Source: Methyloterricola oryzae (GTDB taxonomy: Bacteria > Pseudomonadota > Gammaproteobacteria > Methylococcales > Methylococcaceae). From it: a DNA stretch of 38,903 bases. The DNA lies in contig NZ_JYNS01000024.1 in NCBI RefSeq assembly GCF_000934725.1, forward strand, positions 1 to 38,903, written 5' to 3'. Numbering within the stretch: position 1 is the stretch's first letter; every line of letters starts with the position of its first letter. Position numbers and translations under genes: made by a program. Below, piece by piece: positions 32,401 to 38,903 of this stretch. Under the pieces are notes generated by a model. It saw only the letters and a list, made by a program, of their open reading frames with translations, had not been told where the DNA came from and searched no databases.

Positions 32401-34403
32401 ACGACCCGGCGCAACGGAGGCAGATCATCGCCACGGTCAAGCGCACCGGTCGCGCGCACAACGTCGAGGCGGCGTTCCACCGCCGCAACGATCCCACCCA
32501 GCGCACCATGCTCATATCTTTCGATATCCTCGAACTGGGGGGGGAAGCCTGCCTGCTCGGGACATCGCTGGAGATTACCGAGCGCAAGGCCCTGGAGCAG
32601 GCGCTGCGCCGCGAGAGCCACAAAAACGAGGTCCTGCTGCGCAATGCCAGTGACGGCATTTTCCTCATGGACAGTAATGCGCGCCTGGTGGGCGTCAGTG
32701 ATTCCACCTGCGCCATGCTGGGCTATCAACGGGAGGAACTCAACGGCATGCACCTGTCGCAATGGGACGCGGAGTATGACGAGGAGATGCTGGCATTCTT
32801 TCACCGCTGCCTGGCTAATCCGGCCCGCCTTCAGTTCGAGCGCAGGCACCGCCGCAAGGGTGGCGGCATTCTGGATGTGGAGATCAGCGTCGTGCCGGTC
32901 ACCATCGACGGGGAATCCCTGTTGTTCTGCTCTGCCCGCGATATTTCGCAGCGTAAGCAGAACGAGGCTGCGTTGAAAGCGAGTGAGGCGCGGTCCCGGC
33001 GTCAGAGACAGCATCTGGTCGATGTGATCTGGGGCACCAACATCGGCACCTGGGAATGGAACGTGCAAACCGGCGCCACGGAATTCAATGAGCGCTGGGC
33101 GGAGATCTGCGGGTACACCCTGGCGGAACTGCAGCCGGTCAGTATCGCCACCTGGACCCGCCTGGCGCACCCGGAGGACCTGAAACGCTCGGAAAAACTA
33201 CTGGAACTGTGTTTCAGCGGTCAGTCCGAGTATTACGAGTGCGAGGCGCGCATGCGCCACAAGAGCGGGGAATGGATCTGGGTGCTGGACCGCGGGCGGG
33301 TCGTGGAATGGGACGAGGACGGCAGGCCGCTGCGCATGTCCGGCACCCATCAGGAGATCAGCGAGCGCAAGCGCGCCGAGGAGGCGCTGATGCGCAAGAC
33401 CCGGGAATTGCGGGCGCTGCTGGATACCATTCCGGCGCCGGTATTCTTCAAGGACCAGGACATGCGGCATGTGGAGGTCAACCAGGCCTTTTGCGAGTTT
33501 GTTGGCTTGCCGGCGGAGTGCATCATCGGCTGTCGCAACCAGGACATGTTTTCCGAGGACGTGGCGGCCAGCTATGATGCAGGCGATCAGGAGGTGCTGC
33601 AGGAGGGGCGGGTCGTTCTGGGCGAGGAGTTGGAAATCGCCGACGCCTGGGGGCGCAAGGGCTGGTATGCTATTTTCAAGAGCCCGCTGTATGAGGACGA
33701 TGGCCGGATAGTCGGTCTGGTCGGACTGCGGGTTGACATTACCCAGCGCAAACAGAGTGAGGCGGAGCGCATCGCCCTGCTGGAGCGCCAGCGCGACACC
33801 CTGATCAGGGAAGTTCATCACCGCATCAAGAACCATCTGCAGGGGGTGATCGGGCTGCTGCGTGGCCATGTTACCCGAAATCCGGAAACCCTGGCCCTCA
33901 TCGAAATGGTCGTCAACCAGGTGCATGCCATCAGCCAGGTTTACGGCTTGCAGAGCCGAACGGAGGGCGGGGTGCTGGCCTTGCGCCGGTTCCTGGAGGA
34001 CATGGTGACCCAGCGGCCAGCTCGGCTGCCGGTGGAACTTAGCGTGGCGGAAGGCTTGACGGATGCGAACCTGAACCGGGAATCCCTGGTTCCCCTGGCT
34101 CTGGTCATCAATGAACTGCTCACCAATGCGGAAAAGCACCTGCTGCCCTCGGGGCCGCCCACCGTCCAGGCCCGGCTGGATTCCCGGCAGGGGGGCGTGG
34201 CGCTGCGTATTTTCGGCAGTCCGGCCAGGCTTCCCGATGACTTTGATTTCCTCAAGGGCCGGGGTCTCGGCGCGGGCCTCGACCTGGTGCGCAGCCTGCT
34301 CCCGGAAGGCGTTACGCTGAGTTTTCGCGACGAGGGGGGGGGTGTCGTCGCGGAACTTGTCTTGACGGGTTCGGCCCTGATGCCGCTTAAGGGGGAGGGT
34401 TAG
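29436..34403 (+). CDS. Giant multi-PAS sensor histidine kinase (HisKA_2 type)
   Basis: A soluble-looking sensor kinase of 1655 residues with no membrane helix. I count 11 PAS/PAC-like modules, starting near residues 20, 137, 294, 426, 561, 689, 814, 937, 1066, 1196 and 1327, most closing with a DITERK-like linker. Module 4 carries extra cysteines. The HisKA_2 dimerisation motif REVHHRIKNHLQG is at about 1458 (H1461/H1462, the latter aligning with the phospho-acceptor). The ATP-binding domain has N1559 and N1564 in INELLTNAEKH and a G-box-like GRGLGAGLDL. ATG 29436 is chosen for GAGGAAG upstream; the frame is open to 29370. It diverges from the ANTAR regulator gene, its probable partner. Cytosolic signals (redox, gas, small ligand) are likely; none is identified. 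Confidence 0.93.
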   Translation: MIETSARAESLERKALAFEHASQPMALEDAATQTILECNLAFADWLGYGKDELSGLALSRLFRPQESGGVKAMTPESNRESGGACLQRKDGSLLPVRLEISDGDGQSTGLRIITLQESNDSARLAAAERRVAELEAQLQGVLDTVPVGLAIAGDASARHIRGNSFLEHMLGLPRGAEFSKTTEPERGYRVVRDGSPVPAEELPVQRACRGERVEGEQLEVVCEDGRRLFLLANAAPLHDEAGAITGAVGAFLDVSQRVAAESRLAVQHLRLEELVAERTRDLEHALAESARSRERFELAMRGANDGLWDWDMLTGEVYYSPRWKAMLGYGEDDLDPCFDTWERLVDSDGRRRALDLVAEIKAGRTDHFDIEFRMHHKQGHEVYVRSRAFVARTLDGRPVRMVGTHVDVTADKLHEQGLRASQEFARSILDSVPAELAVLDRSGQIRTVNEAWRRAHPPYQPGPGQGGEETRTCGKEDCLEVCLRGASIEGPCAAEAYAGICQVLSGACSAFTLEHPRQYPQGERWFLMSVTPLRGEEGGAVVSLTDITERKLAELALQTSENRLKLALKAARMGVWERNLRQERLIWSPECHEIFDASSFRGEFDGFERMIVPADAGRVAESVRRAVETGSDYSEEYRILRGDGELRWVVSMGRPEYDEQGQPLRVVGIVRDITERKQRELALRESEKRLRDIVDSMPGLVYIKDLEGRYLLLNRGCGDVLGIDPESGEGSKTEELFPPEVARELIANDRRVLLERRPRVVEECLPVAGGGLRTFLSVQFPLLDTDGRVYAICGISTDITERKKAEDRLRAMSLAVEQSPASVIITDLDARIQYVNRRFSEVTGYSLDEVVGCNPRILKSDLTPKHAYAEMWHNLRRGLPWRGELVNRKKDGRYCWEEVHISPLRNEAQVITHYVGIKLDVTARKQQEAALRESELKFSKVFHDNPLGMSISRMEDGRFLDVNDSLLRLFGLRRKEVIGHTSVELGMWDDPAQRRQIIATVKRTGRAHNVEAAFHRRNDPTQRTMLISFDILELGGEACLLGTSLEITERKALEQALRRESHKNEVLLRNASDGIFLMDSNARLVGVSDSTCAMLGYQREELNGMHLSQWDAEYDEEMLAFFHRCLANPARLQFERRHRRKGGGILDVEISVVPVTIDGESLLFCSARDISQRKQNEAALKASEARSRRQRQHLVDVIWGTNIGTWEWNVQTGATEFNERWAEICGYTLAELQPVSIATWTRLAHPEDLKRSEKLLELCFSGQSEYYECEARMRHKSGEWIWVLDRGRVVEWDEDGRPLRMSGTHQEISERKRAEEALMRKTRELRALLDTIPAPVFFKDQDMRHVEVNQAFCEFVGLPAECIIGCRNQDMFSEDVAASYDAGDQEVLQEGRVVLGEELEIADAWGRKGWYAIFKSPLYEDDGRIVGLVGLRVDITQRKQSEAERIALLERQRDTLIREVHHRIKNHLQGVIGLLRGHVTRNPETLALIEMVVNQVHAISQVYGLQSRTEGGVLALRRFLEDMVTQRPARLPVELSVAEGLTDANLNRESLVPLALVINELLTNAEKHLLPSGPPTVQARLDSRQGGVALRIFGSPARLPDDFDFLKGRGLGAGLDLVRSLLPEGVTLSFRDEGGGVVAELVLTGSALMPLKGEG

Positions 34404-34440
34404 GAATGGCTCTGTCTGCGGCAACCGTCGAAGCCTGTCC

Positions 34441-34556
34441 GCTCCCCTCCCCTTTTCAGAGGGAGGGCAGGGTGGGTGCGGTGAACTTCGGCCTTGTTTC
34501 TTCGTCCCGGTGTTCTACCCCCCTCCCATCCTTACCCCTGCATGGGGGAAAGAGCG
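34441..34556. repeat. Diverged inverted-repeat element between convergent genes
   Basis: The left arm has a CCCTCCC/GGGAGGG hairpin (34445-34451 with 34461-34467). The right arm (about 34515-34556) reads in reverse as a related C-rich/G-rich sequence with CCCAT/ATGGG (34525-34529 with 34542-34546). The pair resembles dispersed C-rich/G-rich intergenic repeats of many proteobacterial genomes. It lies between the kinase and the convergent HDOD gene and could end transcription both ways. Confidence 0.5.
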
Positions 34557-34632
34557 AAGGCATCCAAGGTCCTGGGTCTGCCATCCGTGTCTGGCCGTTC
34601 AGCGCGGCCCTGCTTCGCGGGCGGGATGCAAT

Positions 34633-36540
34633 TTACTGCAGGCGCTCGTAGTGCGGATAGCCGTTCAGCCGGGTGCGGTTGCGACCGTCCAGCTTGGCCT
34701 CGTAGAGGGCCAGGTCGGCCAGGTGGACCAGATCACTGGGGTTCGCAACGCGCGTGCCGGCGGTGGCCACCCCGATGCTGGCGGTGATTGGTTTGGCGAC
34801 ATCGTCGCCGTCCATCGGGTTGGACTCGATGGCTTCGCGCAGGCGCTCCGCCAGGGCATGGGCCACGTCCTCGTCGGCACCCGGCGCGATGACGATGAAC
34901 TCCTCTCCGCCCAGGCGGCAGACCACGTCCGCCCCGCGCAGGTTTACGCGGATGATCTCCGCCACGTGGGACAGCAAGCGGTCGCCGGCCTGGTGCCCGT
35001 AGTTGTCGTTGATGCCCTTGAAATGGTCCAGGTCCAGGATCATCACGCTCAAGGGCCGCTCCTTGCGCTGCCACGCCGCCCATTCTTCGCGCAGGCGGCT
35101 GAAGGCATAGCGGCGGTTGGGGATGCCGGTGAGGGGATCGGTCATGGCCATCACTTCGAGCTTGCGCTTGGCGATCGCCAGTTTTGAAACCTGCCTCCGC
35201 ACCTTTTCCTTTTCGCGCTCATTTTCGTCCTGTAGCTGGATCATGCGCATGCCGCACTCGATGCGGGCCAGGAGCACCCGGTCGTTGACCGGCCGGATCA
35301 CGAAGTCGTTGACTCCGGCCGCGTAGGCGCGAACCTGGGCATCTTCGGTTTGCACCGAAGCCAGGATCATCAGATAGATTTCGCGGCCGATCTCCAGCGA
35401 GCGCAGGTTCTCGCAGAAGCGGATGCCGTCCAGCCGACCCTCCACATGTCCGATGATGGCGAGGCGCGGGAACGATTCCAGAAAGTGCCGCAGCCCCTCC
35501 TGCCCGCTCGCCGCGGTGATCACGTGGTATCCCTGGCTGGCGATGAACCGCTCCAGGCGGGCCAATTCGGCGGGGTCGCTCTGGATCAACAGGATTTTCG
35601 GCCCCGGCGCGGCTTGTGGCTCGGGTGACGGTCCGCAGGCCTCCGGCCTCGGGGCGCCGGGGTTTCCGCGGTCCTTGGACGTGATCTGAAACAGCTGGCA
35701 GTAGCCCGACCATTGCTCTTCCACGGCAGCATAGATGCCTTCCAGATCATTGCCATCCAGCGCCAGTGGGATGGCCAGCGCCAGCAGGCTGGCGATCTGC
35801 GTTTCGCGTTCTTGGTCGCTCTCGATCAGGCTATGGGCCAAGCTGTCCGCAAGCCGTAACTGCGCGGCCAGCCGTTCCACCCGCCCAGGGGCTGCAATAC
35901 ACGGATCGGCCCCTTCGTGCTCGCGGGCGACCGCGTCCACCAGGACCGGGGGAAAACCCCAATCGCGCAGCAGCTCGACGGTGATTTGTTGATGATCGAT
36001 GGCAAAGGCCGTTTGCTCGGCCTGCAGGAGCGACTCCCGGGTGTCGGCTGTGCGCAGGCATTCCCCGTATTCCTGCGGATAGACGCTGGCCAGGGCCAAT
36101 TGTCCGATCCGGGAAAGGATTGCGCAGGTAAAGGCCTCCTCGGGAATGGTGCCGCCGTCCAGGACGGCCAGTGCCTGGGCCGCCAGCGCCCGCGCCAGGG
36201 CGGAGGTCCAGAAGCCTTCGTAGTCGAACGCCTGGCATGCGCCGCGGCGGTTGGCGCTGACCACGGACAGGGTCAGCGCGAACTGTCGGACAGTCTGCAT
36301 GCCCAGCAGTTGCACGGCATCCCCCACCGCCACCACCGGCCGCCGCATGGCGTGGTGGGCCGAGTTGACGAGTTTGAGAAGACGGCCGCTCAAAGCCGGA
36401 TCGAGCCGCACTTTGGCGGTCAGTTCCTGCACCGAGGCCGTCGGCGACTGGCACAACCGCATGATCTCCAGTGCCAGGCCGGCGGGCGAAGGCAGTTTTC
36501 CGGAAGCTTTGATCTCTTGAAAGCGATGTCCTTTGACCAT
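34633..36540 (-). CDS. HDOD - degenerate receiver - GGDEF protein (diguanylate cyclase)
   Basis: Signalling protein of 635 residues from ATG 36540 (AAGGAACC upstream; 36564 is an alternative). HDOD domain, about 10-215: LPSPAGLALEIMRLC, VRLDPALSGRLLKLVNSA, VGDAVQLLGMQTVRQFALTL. Receiver-like domain, about 311-430: the first acidic pair is QSD, the phospho-acceptor site reads IIGHVEG with no Asp, and the Lys position is Arg (FVIRPVND), so phosphorylation is unlikely. A coiled coil (ENEREKEKVRRQVSKL) joins it to a GGDEF domain, about 465-635: DPLTGIPNRRYAF, LDLDHFKGINDNYGHQAGD and the active site RLGGEEF at about 545. Cyclic-di-GMP synthesis is therefore likely. Convergent with the kinase gene. 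Confidence 0.93.
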   Translation of the reverse strand: MVKGHRFQEIKASGKLPSPAGLALEIMRLCQSPTASVQELTAKVRLDPALSGRLLKLVNSAHHAMRRPVVAVGDAVQLLGMQTVRQFALTLSVVSANRRGACQAFDYEGFWTSALARALAAQALAVLDGGTIPEEAFTCAILSRIGQLALASVYPQEYGECLRTADTRESLLQAEQTAFAIDHQQITVELLRDWGFPPVLVDAVAREHEGADPCIAAPGRVERLAAQLRLADSLAHSLIESDQERETQIASLLALAIPLALDGNDLEGIYAAVEEQWSGYCQLFQITSKDRGNPGAPRPEACGPSPEPQAAPGPKILLIQSDPAELARLERFIASQGYHVITAASGQEGLRHFLESFPRLAIIGHVEGRLDGIRFCENLRSLEIGREIYLMILASVQTEDAQVRAYAAGVNDFVIRPVNDRVLLARIECGMRMIQLQDENEREKEKVRRQVSKLAIAKRKLEVMAMTDPLTGIPNRRYAFSRLREEWAAWQRKERPLSVMILDLDHFKGINDNYGHQAGDRLLSHVAEIIRVNLRGADVVCRLGGEEFIVIAPGADEDVAHALAERLREAIESNPMDGDDVAKPITASIGVATAGTRVANPSDLVHLADLALYEAKLDGRNRTRLNGYPHYERLQ

Positions 36541-37340
36541 CGTGGTTCCTTGGGTTACCTGCATGTGGCAACGCTAGATCCTGCCTGCCGGCGCAAGCCG
36601 GACATGCAGTCGTGTTTGCGCGGTCGGTTCGGGGAAGCCACGCGCCGCGCAAGGTGCAATCGTAACGAGGGCTGGCGGGAGCTGGGCCAACTTCCGGAGA
36701 CATACCGGTGGGAGATCGCCGGGAGCCACGGATCGCGCGCTTTGCCCAACCAGGGCCTTGCGGCCGGTGCTGGTTTGCTGATCACGAAGGTGGGGGCTTC
36801 CCCGCACGGCGGGCGAAATGGGAGGATGCGAAGTCGCACCTGACCGGCGGGGGCGTGGCCGGCCTGCGCAAGGCGCATGTACGCTCCTTCATGTGCGCCC
36901 TGGATGTCTTCCCGCAACACCCGTTTTTTTATAGTTGAGACTCGGATTTAGCGCAAATTCCTCGTCTATGGGGTGAATCCGTAAACTAAGCAAAAGGTAA
37001 ACAACCTATTTTGGTATCGACGCCTTGCCTTTTTCGGCGGGTGTACTAGCTTTCTACGCGGAAGCAAACTGCTTCAAAGGCCTCAGCCCCCGGCCACCCG
37101 CGATCGGATGTCGCAATCCCAACCGGCCCCGCCCCGCCGAATTCGTTACCCAAGGCCTGATCCACTCCCAGCCTGCCCAGCAGCAAGACGCTGCCGCGCC
37201 GTTTTATCTCCAGCCCTGTCTTCATCTTAGCGATTGCTCGCGTGGCCGTGGCCATGCCGAGGCGCTCAAGGCGAGAGCAGAGCCAGGTGCGGCGCATTCG
37301 CGCCGGATCCAGAGCCGCCAAAGTCAAAGAGGTTCCAATC
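36541..37340. other. Long intergenic region between HDOD-GGDEF and MCP genes
   Basis: About 800 bp with no gene I can support. Short open frames occur on both strands but none has a recognisable domain or good start. An AT-rich stretch at 36925-37020 (ACCCGTTTTTTTATAG, GTAAACTAAGC) is the likeliest promoter zone for the two divergent genes. No TAAA-N15-GCCGATAA flagellar-type promoter was found upstream of the chemoreceptor. Confidence 0.5.
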
Positions 37341-38903
37341 GTGTTAGACCATGTCAGTTTTCGCGCCAAGATGCTCGTCCTCGGAGTGGTGAACCTGATT
37401 CTGATCGCCGTGCTCGGGGCTGTCGCTTATCTGGGGATGTCCGCCCTGGACCGGTCCCTCAACGAGCAGACCGATGCCGCCGGGCTCCTGCGCAGCGAAC
37501 TGCTGTCGGACATGATGCACGACGCTATCAAGGCCGATGCCTTGGCTGCCCTGGTCGCCAGTGACGGTCAGGCTGTCAATGCGGAGGCGATGCGTGAGAT
37601 CAGCGACAGTTTCAGCGAGCATGCCGACGGCTTCCGCAAGCACATGGAAACGCTCGGCCAAGCTGCTCTCCCGGCGGTCGCCAAACAGCACCTTGCCGCG
37701 GTGGTCGGTGATGTGAACCAGTATCTGGCCTCTGCCGACAAGCTCATCAATCTGGCCCAGCAGAACCACGATCTGGCGGAGAAGCAAATGCCCTCCGTCG
37801 ATCAGCGCTTCAAGGCGCTGGAGGGCAGCCTGGACGTTCTCGCGGATGATCTGGAAGCCGAAATCAAGGGTATCGAAACCCGGGGTGAGGAGGCGAGCGC
37901 CGCCGCATCCCGCAATTTGATCTGGGCCGGACTCGCGGGGTTGCTGGCTTTGTTAGGTGTATCCCTGGTGATTACCCGCAGCCTGTTCCGCGAGTTGGGC
38001 GGTGAGCCGCGTGAGGTCGCCGCGATCGCGCGGCGTATCAGCGCCGGTGACCTGAGCGTCGACGTGCCGGTGGCGGCGCATGACGACAACAGCCTCATGT
38101 GCGCCATGGGGCAGGTCAAGCAGAGCCTGAGTTCGTTGAGCGCGGATACCCACGATCTGGTGGCGGCGGCCCTCCGCCTGGAACTGGATACGCGCGCCGA
38201 CGCCAGCCGGCATCAGGGGCATTACGGTGAAATCGTGCAAGGCATCAACAGCATTCTGGACGCCTTCATCCTGCCCTTGAAGGGCCTGATCGACGACATG
38301 CACCGGATGTCCTCGGAGCATGACAAGGGCGACATCGACGTGATGCTGAACGCGCAGCAGTACCAGGGTGAGTTTCGCACGGTGGCGCAGTCGGTGAACG
38401 AGATGGTGGCGGGGCATATCGCGGTGAAGAAGAAAGCGATGGCCTGCGTGAAGGAATTCGGCGAAGGCAACTTCGACGCGCCGCTGGAGCGTTTCCCGGG
38501 CAAGAAGGCCTTCATCAACGAGACCATCGAGACGGTGCGCTCCAACATCAAGACCTTCATCGACGAAATGGCGCACATGTCACGGGAGCACGACAAGGGC
38601 GACATCGACGTGGTGATGAACGAGCACCGCTTCCGCGGGGCCTACCTGACCATGGCGGAAGGCGTGAACCACATGGTGGCGGGCCATATCGCGGTGAAGA
38701 AGAAAGCGATGGCCTGCATCAAGGAGTTTGGCGAAGGCAACTTCGACGCGCCGCTGGAGCGCTTCCCGGGCAAGAAAGCCTTCATCAACGAGACCATCGA
38801 AACGGTGCGCAGCCATCTGAAGCTGCTGAACGCCGATGCGGACATGCTCTCGCACGCGGCGCTGGAAGGCCGGGTGCAGGTGCGCGCCGACGCCAGCCGC
38901 CAC
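37341..38903 (+). CDS. Methyl-accepting chemotaxis-like protein, N-terminal 521 residues
   Basis: Partial membrane receptor; the C-terminus, where a signalling domain would be, lies beyond the window. GTG 37341 follows AAGAGG. A first membrane helix (MLVLGVVNLILIAVLGAVAYL, about 11-31) is followed by a periplasmic helical sensor region (about 32-192) and a second helix (LIWAGLAGLLALLGVSLVI, about 194-212). A HAMP domain follows: RELGGEPREVAAIARRISAGDLSVDVPV. Beyond it are about 270 residues of helical repeats with the recurring EHDKGDID, MVAGHIAVKKKAMAC and FGEGNFDAPLERFPGKKAF, as in proteins with tandem HAMP-like modules. The missing methyl-accepting domain leaves chemoreceptor versus other HAMP signalling protein open; the former is likelier. 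Confidence 0.85.
   Translation, partial: MLDHVSFRAKMLVLGVVNLILIAVLGAVAYLGMSALDRSLNEQTDAAGLLRSELLSDMMHDAIKADALAALVASDGQAVNAEAMREISDSFSEHADGFRKHMETLGQAALPAVAKQHLAAVVGDVNQYLASADKLINLAQQNHDLAEKQMPSVDQRFKALEGSLDVLADDLEAEIKGIETRGEEASAAASRNLIWAGLAGLLALLGVSLVITRSLFRELGGEPREVAAIARRISAGDLSVDVPVAAHDDNSLMCAMGQVKQSLSSLSADTHDLVAAALRLELDTRADASRHQGHYGEIVQGINSILDAFILPLKGLIDDMHRMSSEHDKGDIDVMLNAQQYQGEFRTVAQSVNEMVAGHIAVKKKAMACVKEFGEGNFDAPLERFPGKKAFINETIETVRSNIKTFIDEMAHMSREHDKGDIDVVMNEHRFRGAYLTMAEGVNHMVAGHIAVKKKAMACIKEFGEGNFDAPLERFPGKKAFINETIETVRSHLKLLNADADMLSHAALEGRVQVRADASRH
38286..38825 (+). repeat. 270-bp in-frame tandem repeat in the chemoreceptor gene
   Basis: Two units of exactly 270 bp (38286-38555 and 38556-38825), 90 codons each, are nearly identical in their second halves (GCGGTGAAGAAGAAAGCGAT at 38421 and 38691). 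A third, more diverged unit begins at 38826. A separate motif RADASRH, before unit 1 (near 38190) and again at the window's right edge, suggests that a larger unit also repeats. Confidence 0.85.

Noticed and set aside
36555-36920. 121-codon minus-strand frame upstream of the HDOD gene
   Set aside because: No domain, poor start, and composition like translated GC-rich spacer.
38286-38825. CRISPR or mobile repeat
   Set aside because: The repeats are long, in-frame and coding, without spacers; they are a protein-domain duplication.

Overview
The window is GC-rich, densely coded chromosomal DNA of a Gram-negative proteobacterium. The signs are an outer-membrane porin, lipoprotein and flippase genes, AmpD, the succinylase branch of lysine synthesis (DapC, DapD), ThiC behind a TPP riboswitch, NsrR and a cytochrome c-type NO reductase. 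The mix fits Gammaproteobacteria best. A methanotroph-like (Methylococcales) host is a guess from gene content, not shown by the sequence. I saw no rRNA, tRNA, CRISPR array, transposase or phage gene.

Layout. 1-3.7 kb (minus strand): a CHASE2 adenylate/guanylate cyclase followed by a FecR/TPR protein that runs off the left edge, a membrane signalling pair. 3.7-4.9 kb: a gene-poor, relatively AT-rich island with one probable truncated gene and an array of five back-to-back perfect hairpins. 4.9-13.3 kb (plus): TPP riboswitch and thiC, a hypothetical gene, a YceK/YidQ-like lipoprotein, ampD, dapC, dapD, a small secreted protein and an HTTM-DCC membrane fusion protein. 13.3-16.7 kb (minus): nsrR, a polysaccharide flippase and a glutaredoxin-CcdA/DsbD-like fusion.

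16.7-21.7 kb is a nitric oxide defence cluster: nsrR divergent from truncated globin, ferredoxin-type FAD reductase, RIC/YtfE di-iron repair protein, an uncharacterised 101-residue membrane protein, norC and norB. The parts suggest NO oxidation (globin plus reductase), NO reduction (NorCB) and iron-sulfur repair (RIC) in one transcription unit. An NsrR-like operator overlaps the nsrR start codon. A different dyad sits between the -35 and -10 of the globin promoter.

21.7-28.6 kb holds housekeeping and envelope genes: a DUF4124 protein, hisC, a beta-barrel porin, a plant-type cofactor-independent phosphoglycerate mutase, two secreted or coiled-coil proteins and a small cupin. 28.6-38.9 kb is a signalling block: an ANTAR response regulator divergent from a giant kinase with 11 PAS-like modules and a HisKA_2 domain, an HDOD / degenerate receiver / GGDEF protein, and the first 521 residues of a chemoreceptor-like protein with a 270-bp in-frame tandem repeat, cut by the right edge.
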